In this document: piece by piece, positions 43,264 through 52,152 of the stretch | Layout: every line of letters begins with the position of its first letter | Numbering within the stretch: position 1 is the first letter of the stretch | Assembly: GCA_050012375.1 (NCBI GenBank) | Contig: JBEKHH010000002.1 | Location: 62,001-126,000, forward strand | DNA from: PALSA-1353 sp050012375 | GTDB taxonomy: Bacteria > Planctomycetota > Phycisphaerae > Tepidisphaerales > Tepidisphaeraceae | Direction of reading: 5' to 3' | DNA length: 64,000 nucleotides | Translations under genes and position numbers: made by a program | Notes under the pieces: model-generated | What the model was told of the DNA's origin: nothing | Database searches by the model: none | The model's input: only the letters and a program-made list of their open reading frames with translations

Positions 43264-44286
43264 TCACGGTTGACTCGCCGCCTCCGATCCGGTCAAGCCG
43301 CGAATAATACTCGTTTCGAACAGCCCCGTCAGGTCCGGCTCGGATTTGATGAAGGTCAAATCGTGCGACCACCGCTCCATGGTCTTGAACGTCTCGGGAA
43401 GCGGATCATCGGTGAATTCCGTGCGGCCCAGCGCCGCACGCAGCACGTCGCCCGGAAGTTTTTTGCCGCCCAGCCCAACCAGCGCGTCGTTCAACTGATC
43501 GGCATAATCCGCGGAATGCGCGCTCAGTCGCTGGGTCCACCGATGATGCACCGTCAAAATCCTCTCAATAACGTCCGCATGCTCCGCCAAAAACTTCGGC
43601 GTCGTCACCACCACCGTCAGCGAAAACTCGTGGCTCGGCCACAGGTCCTTTTCCTCGCCCACCAGCACCGCCCCGGTTTCGTTCATCAGGCGCGCTCCCC
43701 AAGGCTCCGGCACCCATGCCGCGTCGATCATGTCCCGCGCCATCATCCCGCTCTGCTGGCTGTTGCGAACTTCCTTGACGTTGCTCGAATCCGCCTGCCC
43801 CAGGACCGCCGTCACATAATGCCGCGCCGACACATCCTGGGTATTGCCAAGCTGCGGCGTAGCGATCCGTTTCCCCTTCAAATCGGCAAATGAATGAATC
43901 CCCGATTCCTTCGACGCGACAATCACCACCCCATTGGCCGCCGACCCGCTGATCACACGAACAGCCTGCCCGCCGCTGTTGACATCCGCGGACAAAACCG
44001 GACCGGGCCCAACATATCCAATGTCCACCGCCCCGGCGTTCAAGGCCTGAATCAATTCCGGCCCCGCGTTAAACACCTTGGTTTTTAACTGCGTCGGCCC
44101 CAGCGCCGCTTGAAACTCCCCCGAGGCCACTCCAAGCACCGCCTGCGCATGCGTCACATTGGCGAAATACCCCAGCCGCACCTCATCCAAAACCGCTGCC
44201 GTCCCCGGCGCCGACTGGCTCTTGCCGCACCCGTTGATAGCCAAGCCAAACCCAAGCAACACCAAAACAGGTGTTCGCCAATTCAT
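43264..44286 (-). CDS. ABC transporter substrate-binding lipoprotein (SsuA/NMT1-like)
   Basis: A 340-residue periplasmic binding protein with a lipoprotein signal peptide ending INGC near residue 20. The fold signature EVRLGYFANVTHAQAVLG is followed by GAVDIGYVGPGPVLSA and SFADLKGKRIATPQLGN, the typical NMT1/SsuA pattern. It is first in the import operon, 14 bases before the ATPase gene. GGGAGG lies about a dozen bases before the ATG. An inverted repeat at 44354-44375 upstream may be a control site. Confidence 0.9.
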   Translation of the reverse strand: MNWRTPVLVLLGFGLAINGCGKSQSAPGTAAVLDEVRLGYFANVTHAQAVLGVASGEFQAALGPTQLKTKVFNAGPELIQALNAGAVDIGYVGPGPVLSADVNSGGQAVRVISGSAANGVVIVASKESGIHSFADLKGKRIATPQLGNTQDVSARHYVTAVLGQADSSNVKEVRNSQQSGMMARDMIDAAWVPEPWGARLMNETGAVLVGEEKDLWPSHEFSLTVVVTTPKFLAEHADVIERILTVHHRWTQRLSAHSADYADQLNDALVGLGGKKLPGDVLRAALGRTEFTDDPLPETFKTMERWSHDLTFIKSEPDLTGLFETSIIRGLTGSEAASQP

Positions 44287-44353
44287 TCCGTCAATCTACC
44301 TCCCAATTCCCGCTCCTTCAACCAATCCTACCAATTTTATGGTGTATGGAATT

Positions 44354-44375
44354 AACTCTTTTAATCGCAAGAGTT
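44354..44375. promoter_or_regulatory. Inverted repeat in the importer/isomerase divergent spacer
   Basis: AACTCTT and AAGAGTT, each seven bases, are separated by TTAATCGC in an AT-rich stretch 68 bases upstream of the binding-protein gene. It could be an operator for the importer operon; no regulator gene is adjacent. Confidence 0.35.
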
Positions 44376-44422
44376 ATAAGTGGGCATGACACTTGTTCTT
44401 GGCTGCGATTGCCGTAATTCCA

Positions 44423-44484
44423 ATTGCCTATTGCCCATTGCCTATTAGGGGGAGGCATAGACGCAATAGGCAATAGGCAATGAC
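44423..44484. repeat. Inverted repeat of CAATAGG-type heptamers
   Basis: ATTGCCTATTGCCCATTGCC (from 44423) is mirrored by GCAATAGGCAATAGGCAATG (from 44463) across an 18-base loop rich in G. A dispersed palindromic repeat type, here in a divergent spacer. Confidence 0.7.
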
Positions 44485-44538
44485 AAATGACCAATGACGC
44501 ACTTGAAATTCGGCGCCTGAGCGTGCAATCTTGCGGAC

Positions 44539-45294
44539 ATGACCACATCCCCCGCACGTGATTTCGGCGTTCAGAGCTATTGTTTCCGCCATTTCAAGGA
44601 CAACGCCCAGGTCGCGGACCTGACTAAAAAGATCGGCGTAAAAAAAATCGAATTGTGCGCCGTCCACGCCGATTTCGATGACGTCGAGGCGTTCAAGCGA
44701 GTCCTGGACATTTACCGAAAGGCGGGAGTCGAGGTCGTTTCCATCGGCGTTCAAACGTTCGTCGGCGACATCAGCCGCGAGCGCAAATGGTTCCAATGCG
44801 CCCAGGCGGCGGGCGCCCGCCATATCTCCGCGCATTTCACCGTGGGGACTTTCCAAAGCGCCGTGCCCGCGGCGGCCAAACTCTGCGATGAATTTAATAT
44901 TCGCATTGGGATTCATTGCCACGGCGGATACATGTTCGGCGGTTCGCCGGATGTGTTGGATTTTCTATGCAAGCTGGGCGGGCCGAAAATCGGGCTGAAT
45001 CTGGATACCGCCTGGTGCATGCAGATCGGCCCCAACGGAAATCCGATCCAGTGGGTGCGTGAAAGGTTCAAGGGCCGGATATTCGGCGTGCACTACAAGG
45101 ATTTCGTATTCGATCGGCGCGGACAGTGGACGGACGTGGTGGTCGGCTCTGGAAACCTCGATCTGCCCGAGTTTGTCAAAGCTCTGGAAGAGACAAACTT
45201 CGACGGCATGGCGGTCATCGAATACGAAGCGGACGTGGAAAATCCCGTGCCGGCCCTGACCAATTGCGTGGCGAAAATGCGGGCGGTGAAGTGA
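44539..45294 (+). CDS. Sugar phosphate isomerase/epimerase (xylose isomerase-like TIM barrel)
   Basis: A 251-residue AP_endonuc_2-family TIM barrel. Metal-binding positions typical of the family are visible in IELCAVHADF, IGIHCHGGYMFG (about residue 127), LNLDTAWCM (about 155), IFGVHYKDF (about 180) and VIEYEAD (about 233). Substrate unknown; relatives include hydroxypyruvate, inosose and ketohexose isomerases. It stands alone, divergent from the import operon and convergent with moaC. Confidence 0.85.
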   Translation: MTTSPARDFGVQSYCFRHFKDNAQVADLTKKIGVKKIELCAVHADFDDVEAFKRVLDIYRKAGVEVVSIGVQTFVGDISRERKWFQCAQAAGARHISAHFTVGTFQSAVPAAAKLCDEFNIRIGIHCHGGYMFGGSPDVLDFLCKLGGPKIGLNLDTAWCMQIGPNGNPIQWVRERFKGRIFGVHYKDFVFDRRGQWTDVVVGSGNLDLPEFVKALEETNFDGMAVIEYEADVENPVPALTNCVAKMRAVK

Positions 45295-45301
45295 AATAGA
45301 A

Positions 45302-45343
45302 GCGAACCGCGAAGACGCGAAGAGCGCGAAGACAGCCGCGAAG
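45302..45343. repeat. GCGAAGACGC-type repeat at a convergent junction
   Basis: Degenerate units (ACCGCGAAGACGCGAAGAGC and CGCGAAGACAGCCGCGAAG) follow the isomerase stop and precede the moaC stop, of the same general type as the repeats at 23502 and 31154. Confidence 0.6.
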
Positions 45344-45382
45344 AAATCCCTGAGAACAACCGGAGTAAATCGCTGTCCGCGG

Positions 45383-45856
45383 TTATTTCGTCTTGTTCAC
45401 CAAGCGGATATCGCTGATGGTCATCGTTTTGTCGATGGCCTTGCACATGTCGTAGACCGTCAGCGCCGCCACGGAAACGGCCGTCAGGGCTTCCATTTCC
45501 ACGCCGGTCTTGGCGCTGATGCGGGCGATCGCCTTAATGCGCAGCTTCACCGGGCGGAGGTTGTCGGGGCGTAAATCCGGGAAATCGAAATCGACCTCGA
45601 TGCTCTCCACCGCAAGCGGATGGCAAAGGGGAATCAACTCTCCCGTGCGCTTGGCGGCCATGATGCCGGCCAGCCGGGCGACCGACAGCACTTCTCCCTT
45701 GGGCACATGATCGTTGGCGATGGCGTCGAGCGTTGAGCGCTGAAGGGTGATGAATCCCTCTGCCAGCGCGGTGCGCCGGCTGAGGGGCTTGTGGCCGACA
45801 TCGACCATCTTCGCCTTGCCGGATTTGTCGATATGGCTGAGGGCGGGCCTGGGCAT
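45383..45856 (-). CDS. moaC: Cyclic pyranopterin monophosphate synthase MoaC
   Basis: A 157-residue enzyme that converts 3',8-cyclo-GTP to cPMP in molybdenum cofactor synthesis. AKMVDVGHKPLSRRTALAEG, GIMAAKRTGELIPLCHPL, GVEMEALTAVSVAALTVYD and MCKAIDK are all classic MoaC stretches; the lysine and histidine active-site residues are included. ATG at 45856 is chosen because upstream codons come from a CCGAATG repeat. No other moa genes are nearby. Confidence 0.95.
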   Translation of the reverse strand: MPRPALSHIDKSGKAKMVDVGHKPLSRRTALAEGFITLQRSTLDAIANDHVPKGEVLSVARLAGIMAAKRTGELIPLCHPLAVESIEVDFDFPDLRPDNLRPVKLRIKAIARISAKTGVEMEALTAVSVAALTVYDMCKAIDKTMTISDIRLVNKTK

Positions 45857-45874
45857 GGGGGGATTATAGAGAAA

Positions 45875-45933
45875 GAATGCCGAATGCCGAATGCCGAATG
45901 TGGTGACAAGCATTTCGCCTTTCATTCGGCATT
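45875..45933. repeat. Tandem GCCGAAT repeat with inverted end
   Basis: Three to four head-to-tail GCCGAAT units (45875-45900) and an inverted CATTCGGCATT (45922-45932) lie between the moaC start and the stop of the regulator gene, forming a possible hairpin. Confidence 0.65.
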
Positions 45934-47348
45934 TACTCGATTCCTCCGCCGTCCAACTGATATTTCCGCATTTTCTTGTACAGCGTGGTTCGGTTGATAT
46001 CGAGTTCGGCGGCGGTGGCCTGGCGATTCCAGGCGTTGCGCTGGAGCGCGGCCTCGATGATGCTCTTTTCCGGGCCTTGCAGAGCTGTTTCCAGCGGCAT
46101 GGGTGATGTGGGAATGTTGGCCGCCACCGCTGACGCAGATACCATGGCGCTCGGGGTCACTTGGAAACCATCGGGAAGGTCGTGGACGTCGATATGCGGC
46201 TGGCGGCAAAGGACGACAGCGCGTTCGACCGCGTTTTCCAGCTCCCGCACGTTGCCGGGCCAATCGTAGCGCTGAAGAGCGGCCATGGCGGCTTCGGTGA
46301 ATCCGACGATTTCCCGGCCGCTCTCCTTGCAGAATTGACGCAGAAAATTTCCCGCCAGCAGCGGAATGTCGCCCAGCCGCTCGCGCAAGCTGGGCAGGCG
46401 GATGTTCACAACGTTTATGCGATAGTAAAGGTCCTGCCGGAATTTCTGGGCGGCGACCAACTCAGCCAGATCAACGTTGCTGGCCAGGATCACGCGGACA
46501 TCGACATGCTTGGTTTGCGAGCTTCCCACCGGCTCGAACGCCCGCTCCTGAAGGACGCGCAGCAGCTTCACCTGCATGGCCGGGGAGGCGGAATTGATTT
46601 CATCGAGAAACAGCGTTCCGGCGTCGGCGGTGAGGAATCGCCCCGGCTTGTCGGCAATGGCGCCGGTGAACGCGCCCTTGACGTGGCCAAACAGCTCGCT
46701 CTCCAGCAAAGTTTCCGGCAATGCGCCGCAACTGACCTCCACAAAAGGCTTGTCCCGCCGGGGAGAGCGATGATGGATCGCCCGCGCCAGCAGCGATTTT
46801 CCCGTGCCGCTCTCCCCGGTCATCAGGACCGTCGTGCGGCTGTCGGCGACCGCTTCGGCCAGATCGAAGATTTTCAGCATCTTGTAGTCGTGCCCGACGA
46901 TGTTCTCGAACCCAAAGCGCAGGTCCAGTTGCTGGCGAAGCGTCTGGTTTTCAAACAGCAGCGACTGCTGGCGAACCGCCTTTTCAACCACCACTCGAAT
47001 TTCGTCGTCCACGATCGGCTTGGTGAGATAGTCGAAGACGCCCATCTTGGTGGCCTCGACGGCGCCTTCGATGGAGCCGTAACCGGTGATGACGATCATC
47101 ACAACCTGCGGCGCTCTTCGCCGAACATCGCGCAAGAATTCCGTGGCCTTCAGCCCCGGCATGTTGATATCAGCCAGAAGTATTTCAATCTGACCGTTCT
47201 CCAGCAGGGAAAAAGCGTCCTCGGGGACGTCGCAGGTGCGCAGGTCATAACCCTCGCGGCTGAGGAACTGGGAGAGAGACTGGAGGATGATTCGATCCTC
47301 GTCGAGGATCAAAATCCGCGGCTTATGGGCCGTGTTGGACTGAAGCAT
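45933..47348 (-). CDS. Sigma-54-dependent response regulator (NtrC family)
   Basis: A 471-residue three-domain activator. Receiver (about 10-130): acidic pair in ILILDEDR, phospho-acceptor in LLADINMPG (about 60), lysine in YLTKPI. AAA+ domain (about 150-380): Walker A TGESGTGKS, the sigma-54 contact GAFTGA, Walker B TLFLDEI and arginine finger regions. C-terminal Fis-type HTH: NRQATAAELDINRTTLYKKM. It should activate RpoN promoters when phosphorylated, but no histidine kinase gene is adjacent, so its signal is unknown. ATG at 47348 is taken; longer frames exist. Confidence 0.93.
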   Translation of the reverse strand: MLQSNTAHKPRILILDEDRIILQSLSQFLSREGYDLRTCDVPEDAFSLLENGQIEILLADINMPGLKATEFLRDVRRRAPQVVMIVITGYGSIEGAVEATKMGVFDYLTKPIVDDEIRVVVEKAVRQQSLLFENQTLRQQLDLRFGFENIVGHDYKMLKIFDLAEAVADSRTTVLMTGESGTGKSLLARAIHHRSPRRDKPFVEVSCGALPETLLESELFGHVKGAFTGAIADKPGRFLTADAGTLFLDEINSASPAMQVKLLRVLQERAFEPVGSSQTKHVDVRVILASNVDLAELVAAQKFRQDLYYRINVVNIRLPSLRERLGDIPLLAGNFLRQFCKESGREIVGFTEAAMAALQRYDWPGNVRELENAVERAVVLCRQPHIDVHDLPDGFQVTPSAMVSASAVAANIPTSPMPLETALQGPEKSIIEAALQRNAWNRQATAAELDINRTTLYKKMRKYQLDGGGIE

Positions 47349-47539
47349 GATGAAATCCGCCGATGTTTCGTGAATGCAACGCTCGCCGCTTTTTAGCATC
47401 GGCAAAAAGACGTGTTGACGGTAAGCGACAATCCGATTTTTTGGGGCAGCGCCAGCGGCAACGCAGGCGGAATTATGGGACGGCGGCCGCGGGGGAAATC
47501 CGAAATGAAAGCCCATCGCGAAGGCGCGAAGATCGCCGT

Positions 47540-48892
47540 CTATAACTCCGCCGTTACCAGGCTCGCCAGTTCCGAGCGCTCGCTCTTGGATAGCGTGACG
47601 TGCCCCACGATCCCCTTGCCTTTAAGTCGTTCCACGAGATAGGACAAGCCGTTGCTGCTGCTGTCGAGATATGGATTGTCGATCTGCGTCGCGTCGCCGG
47701 TCAGGACCAGCTTCGTGCCGTCGCCGACACGGCTGGCGATCGTCTTGACCTCGTGCGGCGTGAGGTTCTGGGCCTCGTCCACGATCATGAACTGATGCGG
47801 AATGCTTCGGCCGCGGATGTAGGTGAGCGGCTCCAGGACGAGCTGGCCGCTGCCCATGAGTTGCTGAATGCGCTGCTCGACGCTGGAGAGGGAGGCGTGC
47901 TTCTCGTGGCCGGAGTCCTGGGCGAGGCGGTTGGAAAGCAGATAGGCGATGTTGTCGAAAATGGGCTGCATCCATGCGTTGAGCTTCTGGTCCTTGTCGC
48001 CGGGCAGATAGCCGATGTCGCGCCCCAGCGGCATGATCGGGCGGGCGCAGAGCATTTTCTGATAGACCTCTTCGTTGAGGGTTTTGGCGAATCCGGCGGC
48101 CAGGACCAGCAGGGTCTTTCCCGTGCCGGCGGGGCCGATCAGGGAAACGAGCTTGACCGAATCGTCCATGAGCAGATCGAGGGCCATGGTTTGCTGGAGG
48201 TTTCGCGGCATGATTCCGAAGACGGGGCCGCGGCGGCCCCGCACGGGCACGAGCGAACCATCGGCCCGCAGGCGCGCAACGGCCGTGTGGTTCGCATCCT
48301 GCTCGTCCTTCATCAGCACGAATTCATTGGCGTGGGCGTCCTCGAGGTCCAGGCGAAGTTGTTTTTCGGTGAAGAGCTGATCGATTGATCCAGCCGGCAC
48401 GGTCATTTCGCGCCAGCCGGTGTACAGGCGCTCGAAATCCACCTTCTGGGCCTCGAAATCCTCGGCCACGAGGCCCATCGCATCGCTCTTGATGCGGGCG
48501 TTGATGTCCTTGCTGATGAAGACGACGCGCTTGCCTTCCTGCATGAGTCCGAAGGCGCAGCAGATGATGCGGTTGTCCGCGGTATTGGCGGTGAGGCCGG
48601 GGCAAAGTTTCTGGTCTTCTTCCAGAATCACGCGGATGCGCCCGCCGGTCTGCGGAAGATTGACGCCCTCGGAAAGTTTTCCCTGCAAGCGAAGCGAATC
48701 GAGATGACGGATGACCGTTCGCGCGTTCCGGCCGAGATCGTCGGAGTTGGTTTTGAATTTGTCCAACTCCTCGATGACATCGAAGGGGATGATGACCTCA
48801 TTGTCGGCGAACATGAACAGCGCGTTGGGATTGTGCAGCAGAACATTGGTGTCGAGAACGAAATGCTTGACGTGTCCGTTGGTTTGGCTCAT
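47540..48892 (-). CDS. PhoH family protein with N-terminal PIN domain
   Basis: A 450-residue PIN-PhoH fusion (YlaK/PhoH2-like). PIN domain residues 1-150 begin HFVLDTNVLLHNPNAL and include the acidic DNRIICCAFG region. The PhoH ATPase follows with P-loop SLIGPAGTGKT (about 263) and Walker B-type FMIVDEAQNLT (about 365), then LTGDATQID. Such proteins combine RNA cleavage and ATP-driven RNA unwinding. ATG at 48892 (MSQTNGHV) is preferred. Divergent from manA. Confidence 0.92.
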   Translation of the reverse strand: MSQTNGHVKHFVLDTNVLLHNPNALFMFADNEVIIPFDVIEELDKFKTNSDDLGRNARTVIRHLDSLRLQGKLSEGVNLPQTGGRIRVILEEDQKLCPGLTANTADNRIICCAFGLMQEGKRVVFISKDINARIKSDAMGLVAEDFEAQKVDFERLYTGWREMTVPAGSIDQLFTEKQLRLDLEDAHANEFVLMKDEQDANHTAVARLRADGSLVPVRGRRGPVFGIMPRNLQQTMALDLLMDDSVKLVSLIGPAGTGKTLLVLAAGFAKTLNEEVYQKMLCARPIMPLGRDIGYLPGDKDQKLNAWMQPIFDNIAYLLSNRLAQDSGHEKHASLSSVEQRIQQLMGSGQLVLEPLTYIRGRSIPHQFMIVDEAQNLTPHEVKTIASRVGDGTKLVLTGDATQIDNPYLDSSSNGLSYLVERLKGKGIVGHVTLSKSERSELASLVTAEL

Positions 48893-48963
48893 GGGTGGAA
48901 TCCGTTCAGTTTGCATCCGACGATCCGTGTGCATCCGCCGATCAGTTATGGCAAAATGCAGTT

Positions 48964-49995
48964 ATGTCTTTGTATCCGCTTAAATTCAAGCCAAGATATT
49001 TGGCAAAGATGTGGGGCGGTCGAAAAATCGAGACGGTCCTTGGCAAAACCCTGCCGCCGGGGCCGATCGGCGAAAGCTGGGAGCTGTTCGATTTTCCACC
49101 GGGCGCGGTGGATGACTCGAGGGATTGGATCAGCAGCGAGGTGGCGGAGGGACCGCTGGCGGGCATGACGCTGCACGAGCTGGTGGGAAGATTGGGGAGC
49201 GATCTGCTCGGGATGGCGCCGTTGACGGGCCCGCACGGGCAGTTTCCGATTCTCATCAAATTCCTGGATGCCGGCCAGGATTTGTCGGTGCAGGTGCACC
49301 CCGATGCGCAATATGCCCGCGTCCACCCGGGGGCGCATCTCAAGAGCGAGGCGTGGTATGTGGTGCAGGCGGATTCGGGATCGCGGCTGCTCAAGGGCCT
49401 TCGCCCCGGCGTCACGCGGCAGTCATTCGCCAAGGCGATCGCCGACGGCACGGTGGAATCGTCGATTAATTCGATTGCGGTGAAGCGCGGCGATTGTTTT
49501 TATCTTCCCAGCGGCACAGTTCACGCGCTGGGCGCGGGCATTCTCGCGGCGGAAGTGCAGACGCCGAGCGACACGACCTTTCGCGTGTTCGATTTCAATC
49601 GGGTCGATCCCTCCACGGGCAAATTGAGAACATTGCACGTCGAACAGGCGATGCAGTGCATCGATTTCTCCGAGCCGAAAGCGCCGATCGCCCTGGCGGT
49701 TCCGCAACTCGTGAAATGCGATTACTTTTGCATTGAGAAGGCCGCTCTCAGCAAGGGCAAAACGCTTTCGATCAAATGGGGCGAGCCGACGATTCTCATG
49801 CTCATCGCAGGACGCGGCCGGGTGAGTTCAACGGCCAACGACATTTCAACGCGGTTTGAGAAAGGCGACACGATATTATTGCCATCGGCATTGAAGGAGC
49901 CGAAGGTGACGGCGGAAAGCAGCAGCGAATGGTTGCAAATTACGTTGGGGGTCGAAGAAGATGTTGTTCCAGCGCAAGGCTCACGTCCGCGATGA
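48964..49995 (+). CDS. manA: Mannose-6-phosphate isomerase, class I
   Basis: A 343-residue zinc cupin enzyme interconverting fructose 6-phosphate and mannose 6-phosphate. Zinc ligands are in LSVQVHPD (Gln and His, about 103-108), KSEAWYV (Glu, about 126) and GTVHALG (His, about 187); the Arg-containing FRVFDFNRVD follows. It supplies mannose precursors together with the phosphohexomutase at 29732. Its last 56 bases overlap the end of the convergent TPR gene, so the two transcripts are antisense at their 3' ends. Confidence 0.93.
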   Translation: MSLYPLKFKPRYLAKMWGGRKIETVLGKTLPPGPIGESWELFDFPPGAVDDSRDWISSEVAEGPLAGMTLHELVGRLGSDLLGMAPLTGPHGQFPILIKFLDAGQDLSVQVHPDAQYARVHPGAHLKSEAWYVVQADSGSRLLKGLRPGVTRQSFAKAIADGTVESSINSIAVKRGDCFYLPSGTVHALGAGILAAEVQTPSDTTFRVFDFNRVDPSTGKLRTLHVEQAMQCIDFSEPKAPIALAVPQLVKCDYFCIEKAALSKGKTLSIKWGEPTILMLIAGRGRVSSTANDISTRFEKGDTILLPSALKEPKVTAESSSEWLQITLGVEEDVVPAQGSRPR

Positions 49996-51403
49996 CGCGC
50001 GTCCAATCTTCCTTGGCGGATTGGCGGAACAATCTCATCGTCGGATACCACGGACAATCCGACCGATTCAGCAGGTAACGCCAATCGGCCACGTGCGCCA
50101 ATACGGCCCAAACCGGCTTGCCCATCGCGCCGGCCAGGTGCGTCACCGCCGATTCGATGCCGATGACCAGATCGAGATTTGCGATCAACGCCGCGGTTTC
50201 CGCGAAGTCGTACAGATCGGCGGTCCAGTCGATCAATTCCATCTCCGGCGGCGCGGTGGCGGCGTGGCTGGCGGCGGGGCCTTTTTGCAGGCTGAAAAAC
50301 CGGACGGGTTTTACTTTCGCCAGCGGCGCGAAATATTCGAATCGGCCTGACCGCCAGCGGTCGTATTGCTGGGTCGGCCGGCCGGCCCAGACCAGTCCGA
50401 CGCGCAGCCGGCCGTCGCGATCTCCCATCCGCAGCCGCCAGGCGGCGATTCGATCCGGCGGCGGCGTCAAATACGGCGTCTGGGCCGGAATCGTCTCCAG
50501 CGTCGTGCCAAATGCCAGAGGAAGACTCATCATCGGACACTGCACATCAAACGCCGGCAGCATTTCGCCCTGAACAACGATCTGTTCGATGCCATGGACC
50601 GTTTTGAAGATCCTGGCCAGCTCCGGCCGGCATTCGACGATCACCTTCCCGCCGCGCTTTGCCACCAGCGGCGCGTAGCGAACGACTTGCAGCATATCGC
50701 CAAACCCTTGTTCGGCGTGCAGCAGGATTGTTCGTCCCGCCAATTCCTCACCTTTCCATTGCGGCTGGTTGAAAAGCCGTGGCGTGGCCACAGCCGGGCA
50801 CTTCATTCGCCATTCGTATTCCGCCCAGCCGGCCTTAAGATCGCCGAGAATCAAAAGCGTCCAACTCAGATTCCAGTGAGCGCTGGCATAATCCGGACGC
50901 AGGGCGAGAGCGCGTTTGAACGCGGCCAACGCCTCCTCGTGTCTTGCCTCATTTCGCAGGGCCAGCCCAAGATTGTTATGCAATTCCGGCCAATCGGGGT
51001 TCAGGGCGATTGCCTTTTGGAAAACGGCGATCGCGCGGGTAAATTCGAATTGGGCCAGCAATACACCACCGAGATTGTAATGCGCGGCCGCCATGCCCGG
51101 CTCAAGCTGGATGGCGCGCTGCAAAGCCGCGGCCGCCTCATCGAATCGTTTGTTCCTGGCGTACAGCGCTCCAAGGTTTGCATGGTATTGTGCGACGTTG
51201 GGATTGATCTGGATGGCCTTGCCGATCAACTCGATGGCGAGATCGAGTCGTCCAATATCTGCCGACAGTGATCCGAGCAACTGAAGGGCATCGACCTGAT
51301 CGGGCTGCTCAGCCAGAACCTGGCGATACGCCGTCTCCGCCTCGCGCAGCCGGCCGGCGCGGTGATGCGCCATGCCCGTTTCCAGTCGTTGCTGAGGGGT
51401 CAT
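49940..51403 (-). CDS. TPR protein with heptosyltransferase-like (GT9) C-terminal domain
   Basis: A 487-residue fusion: about five or six TPRs (residues 1-200, e.g. AHYNLGGVLLAQFEFTRAIA) and a GT9-like domain beginning ILLHAEQGFGDMLQVVRYAP (about 215-235). The C-terminal domain has GLVWAGRPTQQYDRWRS, FSLQKGPAASHA and VIGIESAVTHLAGAMGKPV, where most paralogs have VDTSVAHLAGA. ATG at 51403 overlaps the upstream stop as ATGA. Predicted to transfer a sugar to a protein or glycan held by the TPRs; the substrate is unknown. Last gene of the array and convergent with manA. Confidence 0.85.
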   Translation of the reverse strand: MTPQQRLETGMAHHRAGRLREAETAYRQVLAEQPDQVDALQLLGSLSADIGRLDLAIELIGKAIQINPNVAQYHANLGALYARNKRFDEAAAALQRAIQLEPGMAAAHYNLGGVLLAQFEFTRAIAVFQKAIALNPDWPELHNNLGLALRNEARHEEALAAFKRALALRPDYASAHWNLSWTLLILGDLKAGWAEYEWRMKCPAVATPRLFNQPQWKGEELAGRTILLHAEQGFGDMLQVVRYAPLVAKRGGKVIVECRPELARIFKTVHGIEQIVVQGEMLPAFDVQCPMMSLPLAFGTTLETIPAQTPYLTPPPDRIAAWRLRMGDRDGRLRVGLVWAGRPTQQYDRWRSGRFEYFAPLAKVKPVRFFSLQKGPAASHAATAPPEMELIDWTADLYDFAETAALIANLDLVIGIESAVTHLAGAMGKPVWAVLAHVADWRYLLNRSDCPWYPTMRLFRQSAKEDWTRVIADVSLALEQHLLRPPT

Positions 51404-52125
51404 TTGCACCATGTCAGCCACATCCGCCGATAGGCCGATTCGACATTCCTGGCAAAGTCGGCGGCGTTCATCTGAGGCGATTGTTGAATCCTTTCCCGTA
51501 GGTTCGAGCGCAATTTTGACAATCGAGGCCGATCGGCCGCAAGCTCGCCGGCGATTCTTACGAATTCATCTTCGGTCCTGGCAACAAGGTCCGGCAACCC
51601 AATCGCGGACAAGATACTCAATCCCGCCCGCCCCGAAGCCGTCTTTCCCGTCAGCGTGACGACCGGAACACCCATCCAAAGGGCATCGCAAGTCGTGGTG
51701 ATTCCATTGTACGGCAGGGTATCAAGACAGATGTCGATCGTGTCGTACAGGCGCAGGTAATCCCGCCGCGGGGTCCTGTCGATGAACTGGATCCGCTCTG
51801 GAGCGATCCCCGCGCCCTGAAATATGCCGCGAAGTCTGTTTCGATGCCCCTGGCCCGATGCCAGGATCAGCATCGTGGACTGCGGCACGGCGTGGAGGAC
51901 CCGCGCCCATAGCCGCAACAGCGGCTCGTTGTTCTTACAAGGATTGTTGAGCGAGGCAAAACGAATCGGCCCCGCGGGCCGGTTCGCCGCCGGCGGGGCA
52001 TCACTGAGCGGGTCGTAGCAAACCCAGCAATCCGGAAGGTGAAGGGATTTTTCGGTATACAGTGCGGCGTCCTCGTCCACGGGGTCCAAATATGCATCGG
52101 TCAGGCGATAATCCATAGTTTCCAA
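51400..52125 (-). pseudogene. C-terminal half of a TPR-GT41 glycosyltransferase, cut off by an in-frame TGA
   Basis: This 241-residue segment is in the same frame as the upstream fragment and continues its homology without gap. It holds the UDP-binding part of the GT41 domain: IRFASLNNPCKNNEPLL (lysine as in the OGT active site) and LDTLPYNGITTTCDALWMG. The intact paralog at 58394-60508 reads PAPMQVTWLGYPGTTGL, where this locus has PAPVQLT, stop, LGYPGTTGL. Translation could restart at TTG 52125 or ATG 52116, but the product alone would lack the TPRs and half the active site. Its stop overlaps the next gene as ATGA. Confidence 0.75.
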
Positions 52126-52149
52126 CCCGGTGGTGCCGGGATAACCCAG

Positions 52150-52152
52150 TCA
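52150..52152 (-). other. In-frame TGA stop at a conserved Trp codon
   Basis: The coding strand reads CTC ACC TGA CTG GGT TAT, while the intact paralog has GTC ACC TGG CTT GGA TAT. One G-to-A change turns a Trp conserved in the OGT motif QVxWLGYP into a stop. Reading frames on both sides are open and homologous. Mutation, assembly error or readthrough cannot be distinguished here. Confidence 0.85.

Noticed and set aside
52150..52152. TGA read as tryptophan through a variant genetic code, or as selenocysteine
   Set aside because: TGA terminates many neighbouring genes and TGG is used for Trp throughout; the paralog has Trp, not Cys, and no selenocysteine insertion hairpin was recognised.
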